From the NCBI RefSeq assembly GCF_038396765.1, contig NZ_CP150096.1:291501-355500 (forward strand): a stretch of DNA of 64,000 nucleotides. The letters are read 5' to 3'. A program made the position numbers and the translations under genes. Below are positions 17,412 to 26,078 of the stretch, one piece after another; the first letter of the stretch is position 1, and each line of letters opens with the position of its first letter. The notes beneath the pieces were generated by a model. That model saw only the letters and a list, made by a program, of their open reading frames with translations. It was not told the origin of the DNA and did no database searches. This DNA comes from Chitinophaga caseinilytica (GTDB taxonomy: Bacteria; Bacteroidota; Bacteroidia; Chitinophagales; Chitinophagaceae).

Positions 17412-18371
17412 TTACCCGATCGGATGCGGGAGCGGTGCCCCCTTCAGCCCTGCGATGATATTTTCCGCCGCCATACGCGCCATTCCGCCGCGCGCTTCTT
17501 CCGTAGCCGAACCAATATGTGGCAGCACGGCCACATTGGGCATTTGCAGCAACAGGTTGTTCCGGTCCATGGGCTCGGGATTGGTGACATCGAGGCCCGC
17601 GCCCCATATACGGTGTGTCCGCAAGGCATCCAGCAAATCGTTTTCCTGGTGCATCGATCCGCGGGCGGCATTCACGAAAATAGCCGTGGGCTTCATTTTC
17701 CCGAAGGCTGTGGCGTTGAATATCCCTTCCGTTTGCGGTGTGAGCGCGGCATGAACGCTCAGCACGTCGCTTTGGGACAGCAGTTCGTCGAAGCTCACGT
17801 ATCGCGCGCCCAGTTCCTTTTCCGCGGCTTCGTTCCGGCTGCGGTTGTGGTAGATCACTTCCATATCGAACGCACCGCGGCACTTCCGCGCCAGCGCAGT
17901 GCCGATGCTACCCAGCCCGAAAACGCCCAGCGTCCGGCCGTTGAGCTCTATCCCAAGATTGGCCGTGGGGTCGAAGAATCCCCATTCGCCCTTTTCGATC
18001 CGTTTATGCATGTAAAACGCCTTGCGCGAAACGGCCAACATCAACAGGAAAGCCGTATCAGCCGTGGCATTGCTCAAAACTCCGGGCGTATTCCCCACCG
18101 GGATCCCCAGTGCCTTTGCGGTTGCCACGTCCAGGTTGTCGTACCCGGCAGACATGAGCGCGATCACTTTCAAATGCCGGCACGCCTGCAAAAAATCCGC
18201 GTCCAGCTTGTTCCCGCCCACGCTCAGCAATGCATCATGCGCCTTGCACGCCGCCACCAGCTCTTCCGGTGCGAGGTTCCGCTTTTCCGTATGCTCCGTG
18301 AATTCGATACCTGCGTCGCGCAGCAGTCGTATCCCCGCTTCGGGAATCTGCCGGGTGATGAATACTTTCAT
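17412..18371 (-). CDS. D-isomer-specific 2-hydroxyacid dehydrogenase (glyoxylate/hydroxypyruvate reductase-like)
   Basis: This 319-residue cytoplasmic enzyme reversibly reduces 2-oxoacids such as glyoxylate or hydroxypyruvate with NAD(P)H. The Rossmann dinucleotide motif GLGSIG is at residues 152-157. The catalytic triad of the family is present: R237 in NAARG, E266 in TNPEP and H285 in LPHIGSA. The length is normal. Its neighbours are an exported glycosidase-like protein downstream and a divergent aldo/keto reductase, which would fit sugar-acid or polyol catabolism. The precise substrate is not fixed by the sequence. Confidence 0.9.
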   Translation of the reverse strand: MKVFITRQIPEAGIRLLRDAGIEFTEHTEKRNLAPEELVAACKAHDALLSVGGNKLDADFLQACRHLKVIALMSAGYDNLDVATAKALGIPVGNTPGVLSNATADTAFLLMLAVSRKAFYMHKRIEKGEWGFFDPTANLGIELNGRTLGVFGLGSIGTALARKCRGAFDMEVIYHNRSRNEAAEKELGARYVSFDELLSQSDVLSVHAALTPQTEGIFNATAFGKMKPTAIFVNAARGSMHQENDLLDALRTHRIWGAGLDVTNPEPMDRNNLLLQMPNVAVLPHIGSATEEARGGMARMAAENIIAGLKGAPLPHPIG

Positions 18372-18449
18372 GTGAACGGATTTGATATGTGTGTAAACAT
18401 TTTTCCTGCAATTTAAGTTTTAGCTTTATGACCCTTAAAAATCATGCGC

Positions 18450-19400
18450 ATGGATAAAAGAACTTTGGGAAATACCGGTCTCACCATTGCTCCGCTGATG
18501 TTCGGCGGGAACGTGCTGGGCTGGACGGCCGACGAGCAAATGTCTTTCCGCCTGCTCGACGCCTTTACCGACGCGGGATTCAACGCCATCGACACGGCTG
18601 ATACCTATTCCCGCTGGGCCCCGGGCAACAGCCCCGGCACTTCCGAAAGGGTGATCGGCAAATGGCTCAAAGCTTCCGGGAAGCGCGGTAAAATCGTGCT
18701 GGCCACCAAAGTAGGCGGGGTGATTTCGGAGGAAAAGAAAGGCCTGCGCAAAGCGTACATCCTGACTGCCGTAGAAGATTCCCTCCGCCGCCTGCAAACC
18801 GATTACATCGATCTCTACCAGTCGCATTACGACGATCCGGAAACGCCGATCGAAGAAACCCTCGAAGCCTACGCCACCCTCATTTCCGCCGGAAAAGTCC
18901 GCCACATCGGCACCAGCAACATGACGCTGCCCCGCATCGTGGCTTCCGCCGCCATCAGCAAAGACAAAGGATGGCCGTCTTACCAAACCCTCCAGCCCGA
19001 ATACAACCTGTTCGACCGCGAAAAATACGAAACCGGGTACGCCGCCTACGCATCGGAACATCACCTCGGCGTGATCCCGTATTTTTCCCTCGCCAGCGGC
19101 TTCCTCACCGGCAAATACCGTTCCGCAGCCGACATTGCCAACAGCCCGCGTGCCAAATTCCTCGGAAAATATTTCAACGAACGCGGCACCCGCATCCTGG
19201 AAGCGCTCGATTCCGTAGCGGCCAAACATCAGTCCAAACCCGGCATGGTAGCCATTTCGTGGGTGAAAGACCGTCCCACCGTGACCGCGCCCATCGCCAG
19301 CGCCACCAACCTCCGGCAGCTCGACGAGCTCATCCGCGCCGTTTCGCTGCAGCTGGATTCCGACGATATGGAACTGCTCAATACCGCCAGCGCGTTCTGA
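18450..19400 (+). CDS. Aldo/keto reductase
   Basis: This 316-residue NADPH-dependent oxidoreductase has a (beta/alpha)8 fold. The catalytic tetrad is complete: D48 and Y53 in IDTADTYSRW, K87 in ATKVGG and H126 in LYQSHYDD. It reduces an aldehyde or ketone group on a sugar or small molecule in the cytoplasm. The C-terminal cofactor segment (TAPIASATNLRQLDELI) is also typical. I prefer the ATG at 18450 to the one two codons upstream. A TAGCTTTA sequence at 18421-18428 is a possible weak -7 box. The 2-hydroxyacid dehydrogenase is divergent. Confidence 0.92.
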   Translation: MDKRTLGNTGLTIAPLMFGGNVLGWTADEQMSFRLLDAFTDAGFNAIDTADTYSRWAPGNSPGTSERVIGKWLKASGKRGKIVLATKVGGVISEEKKGLRKAYILTAVEDSLRRLQTDYIDLYQSHYDDPETPIEETLEAYATLISAGKVRHIGTSNMTLPRIVASAAISKDKGWPSYQTLQPEYNLFDREKYETGYAAYASEHHLGVIPYFSLASGFLTGKYRSAADIANSPRAKFLGKYFNERGTRILEALDSVAAKHQSKPGMVAISWVKDRPTVTAPIASATNLRQLDELIRAVSLQLDSDDMELLNTASAF

Positions 19401-19411
19401 TTTACTGTTAT

Positions 19412-19453
19412 TCCAAAAAACGAACGGCCCGAAGCAAACGCTCCGGGCCGTTC
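19412..19453 (-). terminator. Terminator of the sulfatase gene
   Basis: GAACGGCCCG at 19422-19431 pairs with CGGGCCGTTC at 19444-19453. On the minus strand the stem is followed within a base or two by TTTTTT. The hairpin itself could also stop plus-strand transcripts of the aldo/keto reductase, but no good T-tract follows on that side. Confidence 0.8.
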
Positions 19454-19469
19454 CGTTCGTATTATTCTT

Positions 19470-20984
19470 CTATCGGGTCTGCGATGCGTTTTTCAATCGA
19501 TCCAGCTCTTCCGCCATGGCTTTCACCTTGTCGGGATGCTGCGCGGCGAGGTTCTGTTTTTCACCGACGTCCGCACGAAGATCATACAGCTGCGGAACTT
19601 CGTCGTTGCCGGACTCGATGTTCACTTCTTTCATGAGCTTCGCGCCTTTCGACGGCGTGATGTATTTCCAGTTACCCTGAACGAGCGACAAAGATCCGCC
19701 CTGCAACACGAGCCAGGAGCGGCCTTCCGGCTTTTTGCCCAGGAATGCTGGCAACATGTCGTGACTATCCGGCGCGGCATTTTCGGGCAACTTTTGTCCG
19801 GTCAGCTTCGCGAAAGTGGCGTAAAGATCGACCTGGCTGATCAGCGCGTCTGACGTACCGCCGGCCTTCACAGTGCCGGGCCAGCTTACGATCCAGGGCA
19901 CGCGGGTGCCGCCTTCGAAAGCGCTGTATTTGCCGCCGCGCAGCGGGCCTGCGGGCTGGTGGCCGTTTTGCTGGGTAACTGCGCCATCAACGTAGCCATC
20001 GTCGAGCACGGGGCCGTTATCGCTGGAAAAGAGCACGATCGTGTTTTTCTCCAGGCCGAGCTGGCGGAGCTTGTCCATGATGCGGCCCACGCTCCAATCC
20101 ATCTGCAGGATCGCGTCTCCGCGGTAGCCCAGTTTGCTTTTGCCTTTGAAGGCGGTGGCGGGCATGCGGGGCACGTGGATATCGCTCAGGTTGAAGCACA
20201 GCAGGAAAGGTTTTTTGCGGTTGGCTTCCATGAATTCGATGGCCTTGTCGGTAAACGCGTAGGCGACCTCTTCGTCTGTCCACCTCGCGCGGGAACCGCC
20301 TTTCATCCAGCCGATCCTGCCGATGCCGTTCACGATGGTATTGTTATGGCCCTGGCCGGGTGATGACTGGATTTTGAGCAGTTCAGGGTTTTCCTTGCCG
20401 GTGGGCTCGTTGCCGACTTTCGCCTGGTAATTGACTTCGATGGGATCGTCAGGGTCGGCGCCGATGATGGAGCCGTTTTCCACGAAAACGGTCGGCACGC
20501 GGTCAGCCGTGGCGGGGAAGAAGAAGGCGTAATTGAATCCGACTTCGTTGGGGCCGGGTTTGATGGCGGTGTTCCAGTTGATGGGGGAACCGTCTCCCAA
20601 TCCCAGGTGCCATTTCCCGACGAGGGCGGTCTGGTACCCGGCCTGTTGCATCATGGACGCGAGCGTGGGGGAACCTGGCGGGATGATCATGGCCGCGTTG
20701 CCGGGGAGCACGCCCGTTCCTTTCTTGCGCCAAGGATACTGGCCGGTGAGCAGGGCGTAGCGCGACGGTGTGCAGGTAGCGGATGTGGTATGGCCGTTGG
20801 TGAAGCGGATGCCGCTTTTGGCCAGGGCGTCGAGGTTGGGCGTTTGCACCTGGGTGGCGCCGTAGCAGCTCAGATCGCCGTATCCCACATCGTCTGCGTA
20901 AATGATAATCACGTTCGGCCGCTGCTGGGCAATCGCATCTCCCGCCAGCGTGCCGCATAAAAACATAAAGAGTAACCGTTTCAT
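19470..20984 (-). CDS. Arylsulfatase family (type I) sulfatase, secreted
   Basis: This 504-residue sulfatase has a signal peptide ending near AIAQ (residue 20). The metal-binding aspartates lie in YADDVGYGD (D31, D32). The modification motif CTPSR begins at C71, which would be converted to formylglycine by an anaerobic or oxygen-dependent maturase encoded elsewhere. The KWHLG motif (VGKWHLGLGDG) and the SSDNGP motif are further signatures. It would remove sulfate esters from glycans or small molecules in the periplasm. The start at 20984 gives a clean signal peptide, and the reading frame open to 21035 adds only non-signal residues. The gene appears monocistronic. Confidence 0.92.
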   Translation of the reverse strand: MKRLLFMFLCGTLAGDAIAQQRPNVIIIYADDVGYGDLSCYGATQVQTPNLDALAKSGIRFTNGHTTSATCTPSRYALLTGQYPWRKKGTGVLPGNAAMIIPPGSPTLASMMQQAGYQTALVGKWHLGLGDGSPINWNTAIKPGPNEVGFNYAFFFPATADRVPTVFVENGSIIGADPDDPIEVNYQAKVGNEPTGKENPELLKIQSSPGQGHNNTIVNGIGRIGWMKGGSRARWTDEEVAYAFTDKAIEFMEANRKKPFLLCFNLSDIHVPRMPATAFKGKSKLGYRGDAILQMDWSVGRIMDKLRQLGLEKNTIVLFSSDNGPVLDDGYVDGAVTQQNGHQPAGPLRGGKYSAFEGGTRVPWIVSWPGTVKAGGTSDALISQVDLYATFAKLTGQKLPENAAPDSHDMLPAFLGKKPEGRSWLVLQGGSLSLVQGNWKYITPSKGAKLMKEVNIESGNDEVPQLYDLRADVGEKQNLAAQHPDKVKAMAEELDRLKNASQTR

Positions 20985-21004
20985 GCGGATAAAATTGTTC
21001 CGCG

Positions 21005-21035
21005 CAATCTTACTCAATATTTCCGCATAATTCAA
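21005..21035 (-). promoter_or_regulatory. Candidate promoter of the sulfatase gene
   Basis: On the minus strand TTG (21033-21035), a 20-base spacer and TAAGATTG (21005-21012) match the Bacteroidota promoter with one mismatch in the -7 box. The start codon is 20 bases downstream. Confidence 0.4.
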
Positions 21036-21131
21036 CTTAAAATGATTAATTTGATAGGGATATGCGGCGGGCGATAAACAAATGCATTTATTTCCTCATG
21101 CGAGTTTTTGGCCTTTGTAATCGTGCAATCT

Positions 21132-21530
21132 ATGACAACTGCTGTACCCAATCTTTTATTGATCGACGATGATGCGGACGACCAGGAGATATTTTTGTCT
21201 GCGCTGGCGTTCATTGACAATTCCATCCGCTGTTCCCTGGCATCGAACGGGCAGGAAGGCATTTCGCACCTGGGTGCATCGGAATCGTTGCCAGACCTCA
21301 TTTTCCTCGATCTCAACATGCCGGTAATGAATGGCATGCAGTTTTTACAGGAATTGAAAACCAGCCAGCGGACCAAACACATCCCCGTCATCATTTATTC
21401 CACGGCATCCGACCAGCAAACGATCCGGCAGGCGCTGGAGCTGGGCGCATTCCAGTTTTACACGAAACCGGAAAAATTCTCGGAACTGGTGAGCATGCTC
21501 CACAGCCTGCTGTACCCCGCCACACGATAG
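21132..21530 (+). CDS. Single-domain response regulator (CheY-like receiver)
   Basis: This 132-residue protein consists of one receiver domain and no output domain. The acidic pocket is DDDADD near the N-terminus, the phospho-acceptor aspartate is in LIFLDLNMPVMNG, the switch Thr/Ser region is IIYSTAS and the conserved lysine is in YTKPEKF. Such stand-alone receivers act in phosphorelays or on motility and secretion machines. No kinase is adjacent: the nearest kinases are the hybrid kinase at 26079 and the propeller kinase at 32286. The ATG at 21132 is preferred to one eight codons upstream because it aligns with other receivers. Confidence 0.9.
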   Translation: MTTAVPNLLLIDDDADDQEIFLSALAFIDNSIRCSLASNGQEGISHLGASESLPDLIFLDLNMPVMNGMQFLQELKTSQRTKHIPVIIYSTASDQQTIRQALELGAFQFYTKPEKFSELVSMLHSLLYPATR

Positions 21531-21618
21531 CATCCATTCCCGAAATACCCGCCATCAGCCTGACTACATGCGACCTGGGCAAGCAACCGCCCGAACGGAT
21601 TTTCCGTATCCCGAACAA

Positions 21619-21626
21619 TACCTTTG
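21619..21626 (+). promoter_or_regulatory. TAnnTTTG box abutting the start of the T9SS surface protein gene
   Basis: TACCTTTG is an exact -7 consensus whose last base is one base before the ATG at 21628. If used, transcription would begin at or within the start codon and the mRNA would be practically leaderless. No convincing -33 element is present at 19 bases. Confidence 0.35.
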
Positions 21627-21627
21627 C

Positions 21628-24252
21628 ATGAAGCACCTGTCGCTCCTGATGCTGATCATGGCCTTTTCTGCCGGCCTGCGCGCGGACCATATTACCGGCG
21701 GGGAAATGTATTATACCGTACTCTCCCGCGCGAATGGCAGCACCACTTACCAGGTGACGCTCAAGCAGTTCCGCAGTTGCGGCACTTTGAACCGTTCCTT
21801 CTACAATCCTATTTACATCGGCGTATATAACCGGGCTTCCAACGCGGAAATCTTCATGCTGTCTGTCCCCCTCAACCGGGAAGAACAGCTCAGCCACACG
21901 AGCAACGACCCCTGCATCACCCGTCCACCCACGATCTGCTACTACGTCGGGTACTGGCATTTCAATGTTACGCTACAAGATTCCCCGGATGGATATATCA
22001 TCACTTCGCAGGTAACCAACCGCGTAAACCAGATCAGCAACCTGGAACCGGGATACGACCGCATCGGCGCCACCTACACCGCTGAAATCCCCGGCACGGC
22101 GCAATTGGCCACCGCCACCAACAACCGCAGCGCGCGGTTCACCGGCTCCGACCTCGTTACTGTTTGCGCCGACAACCCGTTCCAATACAGCTTTGCGGCC
22201 GAAGACCCTGACAACGACGAGCTTCGCTATTACTTTTGCGAGGCCTACCAGACCATCGGTTACTCCAGCGGCAACCCCGGCACCGGAGGCGGAGGCGCCA
22301 CCAGCCAGCCCACCGTGCCGCCGCCCTACGTTAGCGTGCCGTATGGCACGGGATACAGCCAGGATGCGCCCCTCGGCGTCCGTGTTTCCATCGATCCCGT
22401 CACGGGCCTTATCACCGGCATCGCGCCGGAAGTGGGGATTTACGTGGTTACCGTCTGCGTACAGGAACTGCGGAACGGTATCGTCATCGCCACGCAACGG
22501 AAAGACCTGCAGCTCAACATCACGGGCTGCACCCTCGCGGCTGCCACGCTCCTTCCGGAATACATGCTCTGCGGCAATTCGCAGCAGCTCGTGGTCGCCA
22601 ACCGGTCTACCAGCCCATTGATCGCCCGGTGGAACTGGGAGTTCCGCAACGCCGCCGGCCAGCTCGTGTATTCCTCCGCCAATCCTGTCGCGGATTTCAC
22701 ATTCGCGCTGCCGGGTACCTATTCAGTGAAGCTCACGACCAACCGCGGCCTGCAATGCCCGGATTCCACGGAAGCCCTCGCGCTGGTATACCCCGGCTTC
22801 AACCCTGCCTTCACTTCCGCCGGATCCTGCATCGCCAAACCCGTTTCCTTCACAGACCAAACCACCACGGCCTTCGGAACGGTGAATTACTGGAACTGGG
22901 ATTTCGGCCAGGCCATCACTATGACCGACCGTTCGGAAGATCAAAACCCGGACTGGACGTACCCTTCCACCGGCCGCTACACCGTTACGCTCATCGCACA
23001 TAATTCCGTGGGCTGCAAGGATACGGTGCAGCAAGCGATCGATATTCTCGATAAACCACCCATTGGACTGGCGTTCAGGGATACGCTGATTTGTCCGCCG
23101 GACCCGCTTACGCTCCGCGCATCCGGGTCGGGCAATTTTACCTGGTCGCCCGCCGTGAACATGACCGGCTCGCAAACCGCCACGCCTAATGTGAACGTTA
23201 CTTCCGACACGAAATATTACGTAGACCTCGACCAGAACGGCTGTCTGAACCGCGACTCCGTCGTCATCCGCACTACCCCCCAGGTGACGCTGCAGATGCC
23301 GGCAGATACGCTGATCTGCCAGGGAGATACCATCCGTTTGCGGCCGCAATCCAACGGGCTGATCTACAATTGGGCGGCCGCCCCGGGATTGTTGCAGGCG
23401 GCGGCGCCCGCGCCACTGGTGAGCCCGCCGGGAGATACGCGTTATTTCGTGACGGCCAGCGTGAGCGCCTGCACGGCCAGCGGCAGTGTTTGGGTGCGCA
23501 CGGTGCCTTACCCGCTCGCGCGGGCAGGGAACGATACGGTCATCTGTTTCGGAACGGAAGCGCAATTGCACGCCGCTACCGACGGCAGCGGGTTTGCGTG
23601 GTCGCCCGCATTGCCGGGAACGCTCGACCCGGTGGTAAGGCCTACGGGGAGCACGGCTTACGTTTTCACGGCCACGGATACACGCGGATGCCCCAAACCT
23701 TCGCGGGATACGGTGCTGGTGACGGTTTTGCCCAAAGTGCAGGCTTACGCCGGGCGCGATACGGCGGTGGTGGTGGGGCAACCGCTGCGATTGCACGCTT
23801 CGGGCGGAACGCGGTATGAATGGTCGCCGGCGGCGGGGCTTTCCGATCCCGGCAATCCCGATCCCATTGCCGTGTACCGCAGTGCCAATAAGGGATTGCG
23901 GCTGAAGGTGCTCGTGCAGGACCAGGCGGGCTGTGCGGATTCGGCGTTCCTTACGGTGAAAGTCTACAACACGCTGCCGCAGGTGTTTGTGCCCACTGCG
24001 TTCACCCCCAACGGCGACGGCGTCAACGATTGGTTGCGGCCCATTGGCGCGGGGATCAGCGAGATCCGGTACTTCAGGGTGTACAACCGCTGGGGACGGC
24101 TCGTGTACAGCGGAAATGAAAATAACCGCGGATGGGACGGCCGTACGAAGGGCGAATTGCAGGATAACGGAACGTACGTCTGGCAGGTGAGCGCCGTGGA
24201 TTATTTCGGGGCCGACTTCTTCCTCAGCGGCACGGCCACGCTGTTGCGATAA
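21628..24252 (+). CDS. Large PKD-domain surface protein with T9SS gliding-motility-type C-terminal domain
   Basis: This 874-residue exported protein has a signal peptide (SLLMLIMAFSAGLRA), an N-terminal beta region beginning DHITGGEMYYTVLSR and several Ig/PKD-like repeats. PKD hallmarks include WNWEFRNAAGQLVY, YWNWDFGQAITMTD and FTWSPAVNMT. From about residue 784 the C-terminus is a CHU_C/TIGR04131-type domain (VFVPTAFTPNGDGVNDW, then VYNRWGRLVYSG and DNGTYVWQVSA), which directs secretion through the type IX system to the cell surface. Such proteins act as adhesins or scaffolds. Repeats of RDTLICPPD/ADTLICQGD/NDTVICFGT mark individual modules. An upstream in-frame ATG (21568) lacks signal-peptide character. 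Confidence 0.92.
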   Translation: MKHLSLLMLIMAFSAGLRADHITGGEMYYTVLSRANGSTTYQVTLKQFRSCGTLNRSFYNPIYIGVYNRASNAEIFMLSVPLNREEQLSHTSNDPCITRPPTICYYVGYWHFNVTLQDSPDGYIITSQVTNRVNQISNLEPGYDRIGATYTAEIPGTAQLATATNNRSARFTGSDLVTVCADNPFQYSFAAEDPDNDELRYYFCEAYQTIGYSSGNPGTGGGGATSQPTVPPPYVSVPYGTGYSQDAPLGVRVSIDPVTGLITGIAPEVGIYVVTVCVQELRNGIVIATQRKDLQLNITGCTLAAATLLPEYMLCGNSQQLVVANRSTSPLIARWNWEFRNAAGQLVYSSANPVADFTFALPGTYSVKLTTNRGLQCPDSTEALALVYPGFNPAFTSAGSCIAKPVSFTDQTTTAFGTVNYWNWDFGQAITMTDRSEDQNPDWTYPSTGRYTVTLIAHNSVGCKDTVQQAIDILDKPPIGLAFRDTLICPPDPLTLRASGSGNFTWSPAVNMTGSQTATPNVNVTSDTKYYVDLDQNGCLNRDSVVIRTTPQVTLQMPADTLICQGDTIRLRPQSNGLIYNWAAAPGLLQAAAPAPLVSPPGDTRYFVTASVSACTASGSVWVRTVPYPLARAGNDTVICFGTEAQLHAATDGSGFAWSPALPGTLDPVVRPTGSTAYVFTATDTRGCPKPSRDTVLVTVLPKVQAYAGRDTAVVVGQPLRLHASGGTRYEWSPAAGLSDPGNPDPIAVYRSANKGLRLKVLVQDQAGCADSAFLTVKVYNTLPQVFVPTAFTPNGDGVNDWLRPIGAGISEIRYFRVYNRWGRLVYSGNENNRGWDGRTKGELQDNGTYVWQVSAVDYFGADFFLSGTATLLR

Positions 24253-24267
24253 CGCTTATATTCGCGT

Positions 24268-25128
24268 ATGGCTTCGAATCAGCACCTGCCCGTTATCCGC
24301 ATACAGGACATCTGCACACCGCTCAAGGCGGAGGTGTTCAGCATATTCCGGCATGAGGAACAGGGCCGGGCGAGCCTTCCGCAGCCCCACAAGCACGATT
24401 TCTACATGCTGCTGGTCGTGACTGCCGGCAGCGGTACCCATACGATCGATTTTTCGCCCTACCCCGTTACCCCGGGCTCGGTGTATTTCCTGGCGCCGGG
24501 GCAGCCGCACGACTGGGAATTGCATCCGGAGACGAAAGGTTTCCAATTGATGTTCGGCAGGGATTTTTTGACGGGAGACACGCTCCAGTGGCCGTTTTTC
24601 TCTTTCTCCGCCAATCCGCACCTGCTGTTGGAAGAAGCGCCCTTCAACGCGGTGGTCCGGGAACTGGAAAGCATCCTCGAAGAATATGCCCTGGCAGATT
24701 ACCTCACCGTGCGCATCATCACTTACCGCCTGCTTTCCCTGCTCACGATGCTCGAGCGCCGGTACGACGAAGCCCATCCCACCACCAACCAGCCGCCCGT
24801 TCAGCGCCTCGTGAAGCAGTTCCTCGCCATGCTCGAAAAAAGTTACCGGGAAAACGCAACCGTCGAGCATTACGCCGCGCAACTCCATGTTACGCCACAA
24901 TACCTCAACATCGTCTGCCGCAAGGAAACCGGCATCACGGCGGGCAATCTCATCCGCCGGCGGCTGCTGCTGGAAGCCCGGCGGTTACTGTCACTCACCA
25001 CCCAGGACGTGAAAGAGATCGCGTATGAACTGGGATTCTCCGACACTTCTTACTTTTCCCGCTTCTTCCGCCGGTATACGGGTCAAACGCCCCTGGAATT
25101 CCGCCAGCAGGTTCAGAAAGTACCCTGA
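24268..25128 (+). CDS. AraC-family transcriptional regulator with cupin-like sensor domain
   Basis: This 286-residue regulator has an N-terminal AraC-binding cupin (PHKHDFYMLLVVTAGSGTHT, then PGSVYFLAPGQPHDWEL). The C-terminal double helix-turn-helix contains VEHYAAQLHVTPQYLNIVCR and IAYELGFSDTSYFSRFFRRY, ending TGQTPLEFRQQ. It is expected to bind a small ligand and activate or repress neighbouring genes. It starts 15 bases after the T9SS protein stop codon. A TATATTCG box at 24257-24264 lies 3 bases before the ATG and could be a -7 element for an almost leaderless transcript. Targets are unknown. Confidence 0.93.
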   Translation: MASNQHLPVIRIQDICTPLKAEVFSIFRHEEQGRASLPQPHKHDFYMLLVVTAGSGTHTIDFSPYPVTPGSVYFLAPGQPHDWELHPETKGFQLMFGRDFLTGDTLQWPFFSFSANPHLLLEEAPFNAVVRELESILEEYALADYLTVRIITYRLLSLLTMLERRYDEAHPTTNQPPVQRLVKQFLAMLEKSYRENATVEHYAAQLHVTPQYLNIVCRKETGITAGNLIRRRLLLEARRLLSLTTQDVKEIAYELGFSDTSYFSRFFRRYTGQTPLEFRQQVQKVP

Positions 25129-25167
25129 TCCACACGTTTTTCCCCTTTCCTTCCATTTGATTACGGG

Positions 25168-25175
25168 TAATTTTG
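25168..25175 (+). promoter_or_regulatory. Candidate -7 box of the ankyrin gene
   Basis: TAATTTTG matches TAnnTTTG exactly and lies 14 bases before the ATG at 25190. The -33 region has only a weak TTT, so this is a partial match. Confidence 0.4.
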
Positions 25176-25189
25176 GTAAACGACACCAG

Positions 25190-25876
25190 ATGATGAAAAC
25201 CATGTTACTGGCGCTGGTATTGGGCATAACCATGCCCGCCTGCGCACAGCACGAAAAGCAGATGAGCCAGATGGATAACAGTGCAAATAAAAGACTACAG
25301 GCCGCCGCAGCTGCGGGCGACACCGCCGCCATCGGCGACGCGCTGCGCACCGGCGCGCAACTCGAATCGCGGGACGCGGAAGGCCGCACCCCGCTGATGA
25401 CGGCCGTATACAAACATCATGCATCCGCCGCACAGGCGCTGATCGATGCGGGAGCGAACGTGAACGCGCAGGACAAAATCCTGAATTCACCCTTCCTCTA
25501 CGCCGGCGCCGAAGGGATGACCGACATTGTTCGGATGTGCATGAAAGCCGGTGCAGACTATACCGTATACAACCGGTACGGCGGCTCCGCCCTCATCCCC
25601 GCCTGCGAGCGCGGGCATGTGGAAACGGTGATCGCCCTGCTGGAAGACAAAAAATTCCCCATCAACCACATCAACCGGCTCGGATGGACCGGTTTGCTGG
25701 AAGCGGTGATCCTCGGCGACGGGGGACCGCGGCATATCCGCATCGTGCAACTGCTCATAGACGCAGGCGCCGATCTCAATATCGCTGATAAAGATGGAGT
25801 TACGACGCTGCAACATGCCCGGCAGAAAAAACAGACCGAAATCGCCAGCCTCCTCGAAAAGGCCGGCGCCAAATAA
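25190..25876 (+). CDS. Exported ankyrin-repeat protein
   Basis: This 228-residue protein has an N-terminal signal peptide (TMLLALVLGITMPACAQ, in which the Cys could be a lipidation site). It is followed by about six ankyrin repeats covering the whole mature part. Repeats include GRTPLMTAVYKHHASAAQAL with IDAGANVNAQD, and the terminal IVQLLIDAGADLNIADKDG. Ankyrin repeats mediate protein-protein contacts, so a periplasmic or outer-membrane binding role is likely. Two adjacent ATGs (25190 and 25193) are possible starts. Its own promoter box and a terminator suggest a monocistronic gene between the AraC and kinase genes. Confidence 0.88.
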   Translation: MMKTMLLALVLGITMPACAQHEKQMSQMDNSANKRLQAAAAAGDTAAIGDALRTGAQLESRDAEGRTPLMTAVYKHHASAAQALIDAGANVNAQDKILNSPFLYAGAEGMTDIVRMCMKAGADYTVYNRYGGSALIPACERGHVETVIALLEDKKFPINHINRLGWTGLLEAVILGDGGPRHIRIVQLLIDAGADLNIADKDGVTTLQHARQKKQTEIASLLEKAGAK

Positions 25877-25907
25877 CGACTGAGTGTGATAGGCGAGGAA
25901 AGAAGAG

Positions 25908-25937
25908 AAAAGGCTTCCCGGATGGGGAGCCTTTTTG
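25908..25937 (+). terminator. Terminator of the ankyrin gene
   Basis: A stem formed by AAAAGGCTTCCC and GGGGAGCCTTTT around a GGAT loop runs straight into TTTTT at 25932-25936. One unpaired base interrupts the stem. Confidence 0.8.
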
Positions 25938-25971
25938 GTATTTACACAAACGAATTGGCGTGGATATTAAG

Positions 25972-26004
25972 TTTTTGCCTGCACGGATGGATTGATTACA
26001 TTTG
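25972..26004 (+). promoter_or_regulatory. Consensus Bacteroidota promoter of the hybrid histidine kinase gene
   Basis: TTTTTG at 25972-25977, exactly 19 bases and TACATTTG at 25997-26004 match the Bacteroidota primary-sigma promoter. The predicted leader is about 70 bases, as the gene starts at 26079. Confidence 0.75.
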
Positions 26005-26078
26005 AAACGAGCCGGAAAAACAGATCCGGAAGCCCCTGAACGTTATGGATTCTTGTTCCTGAAATTTACCCGGAAGAC

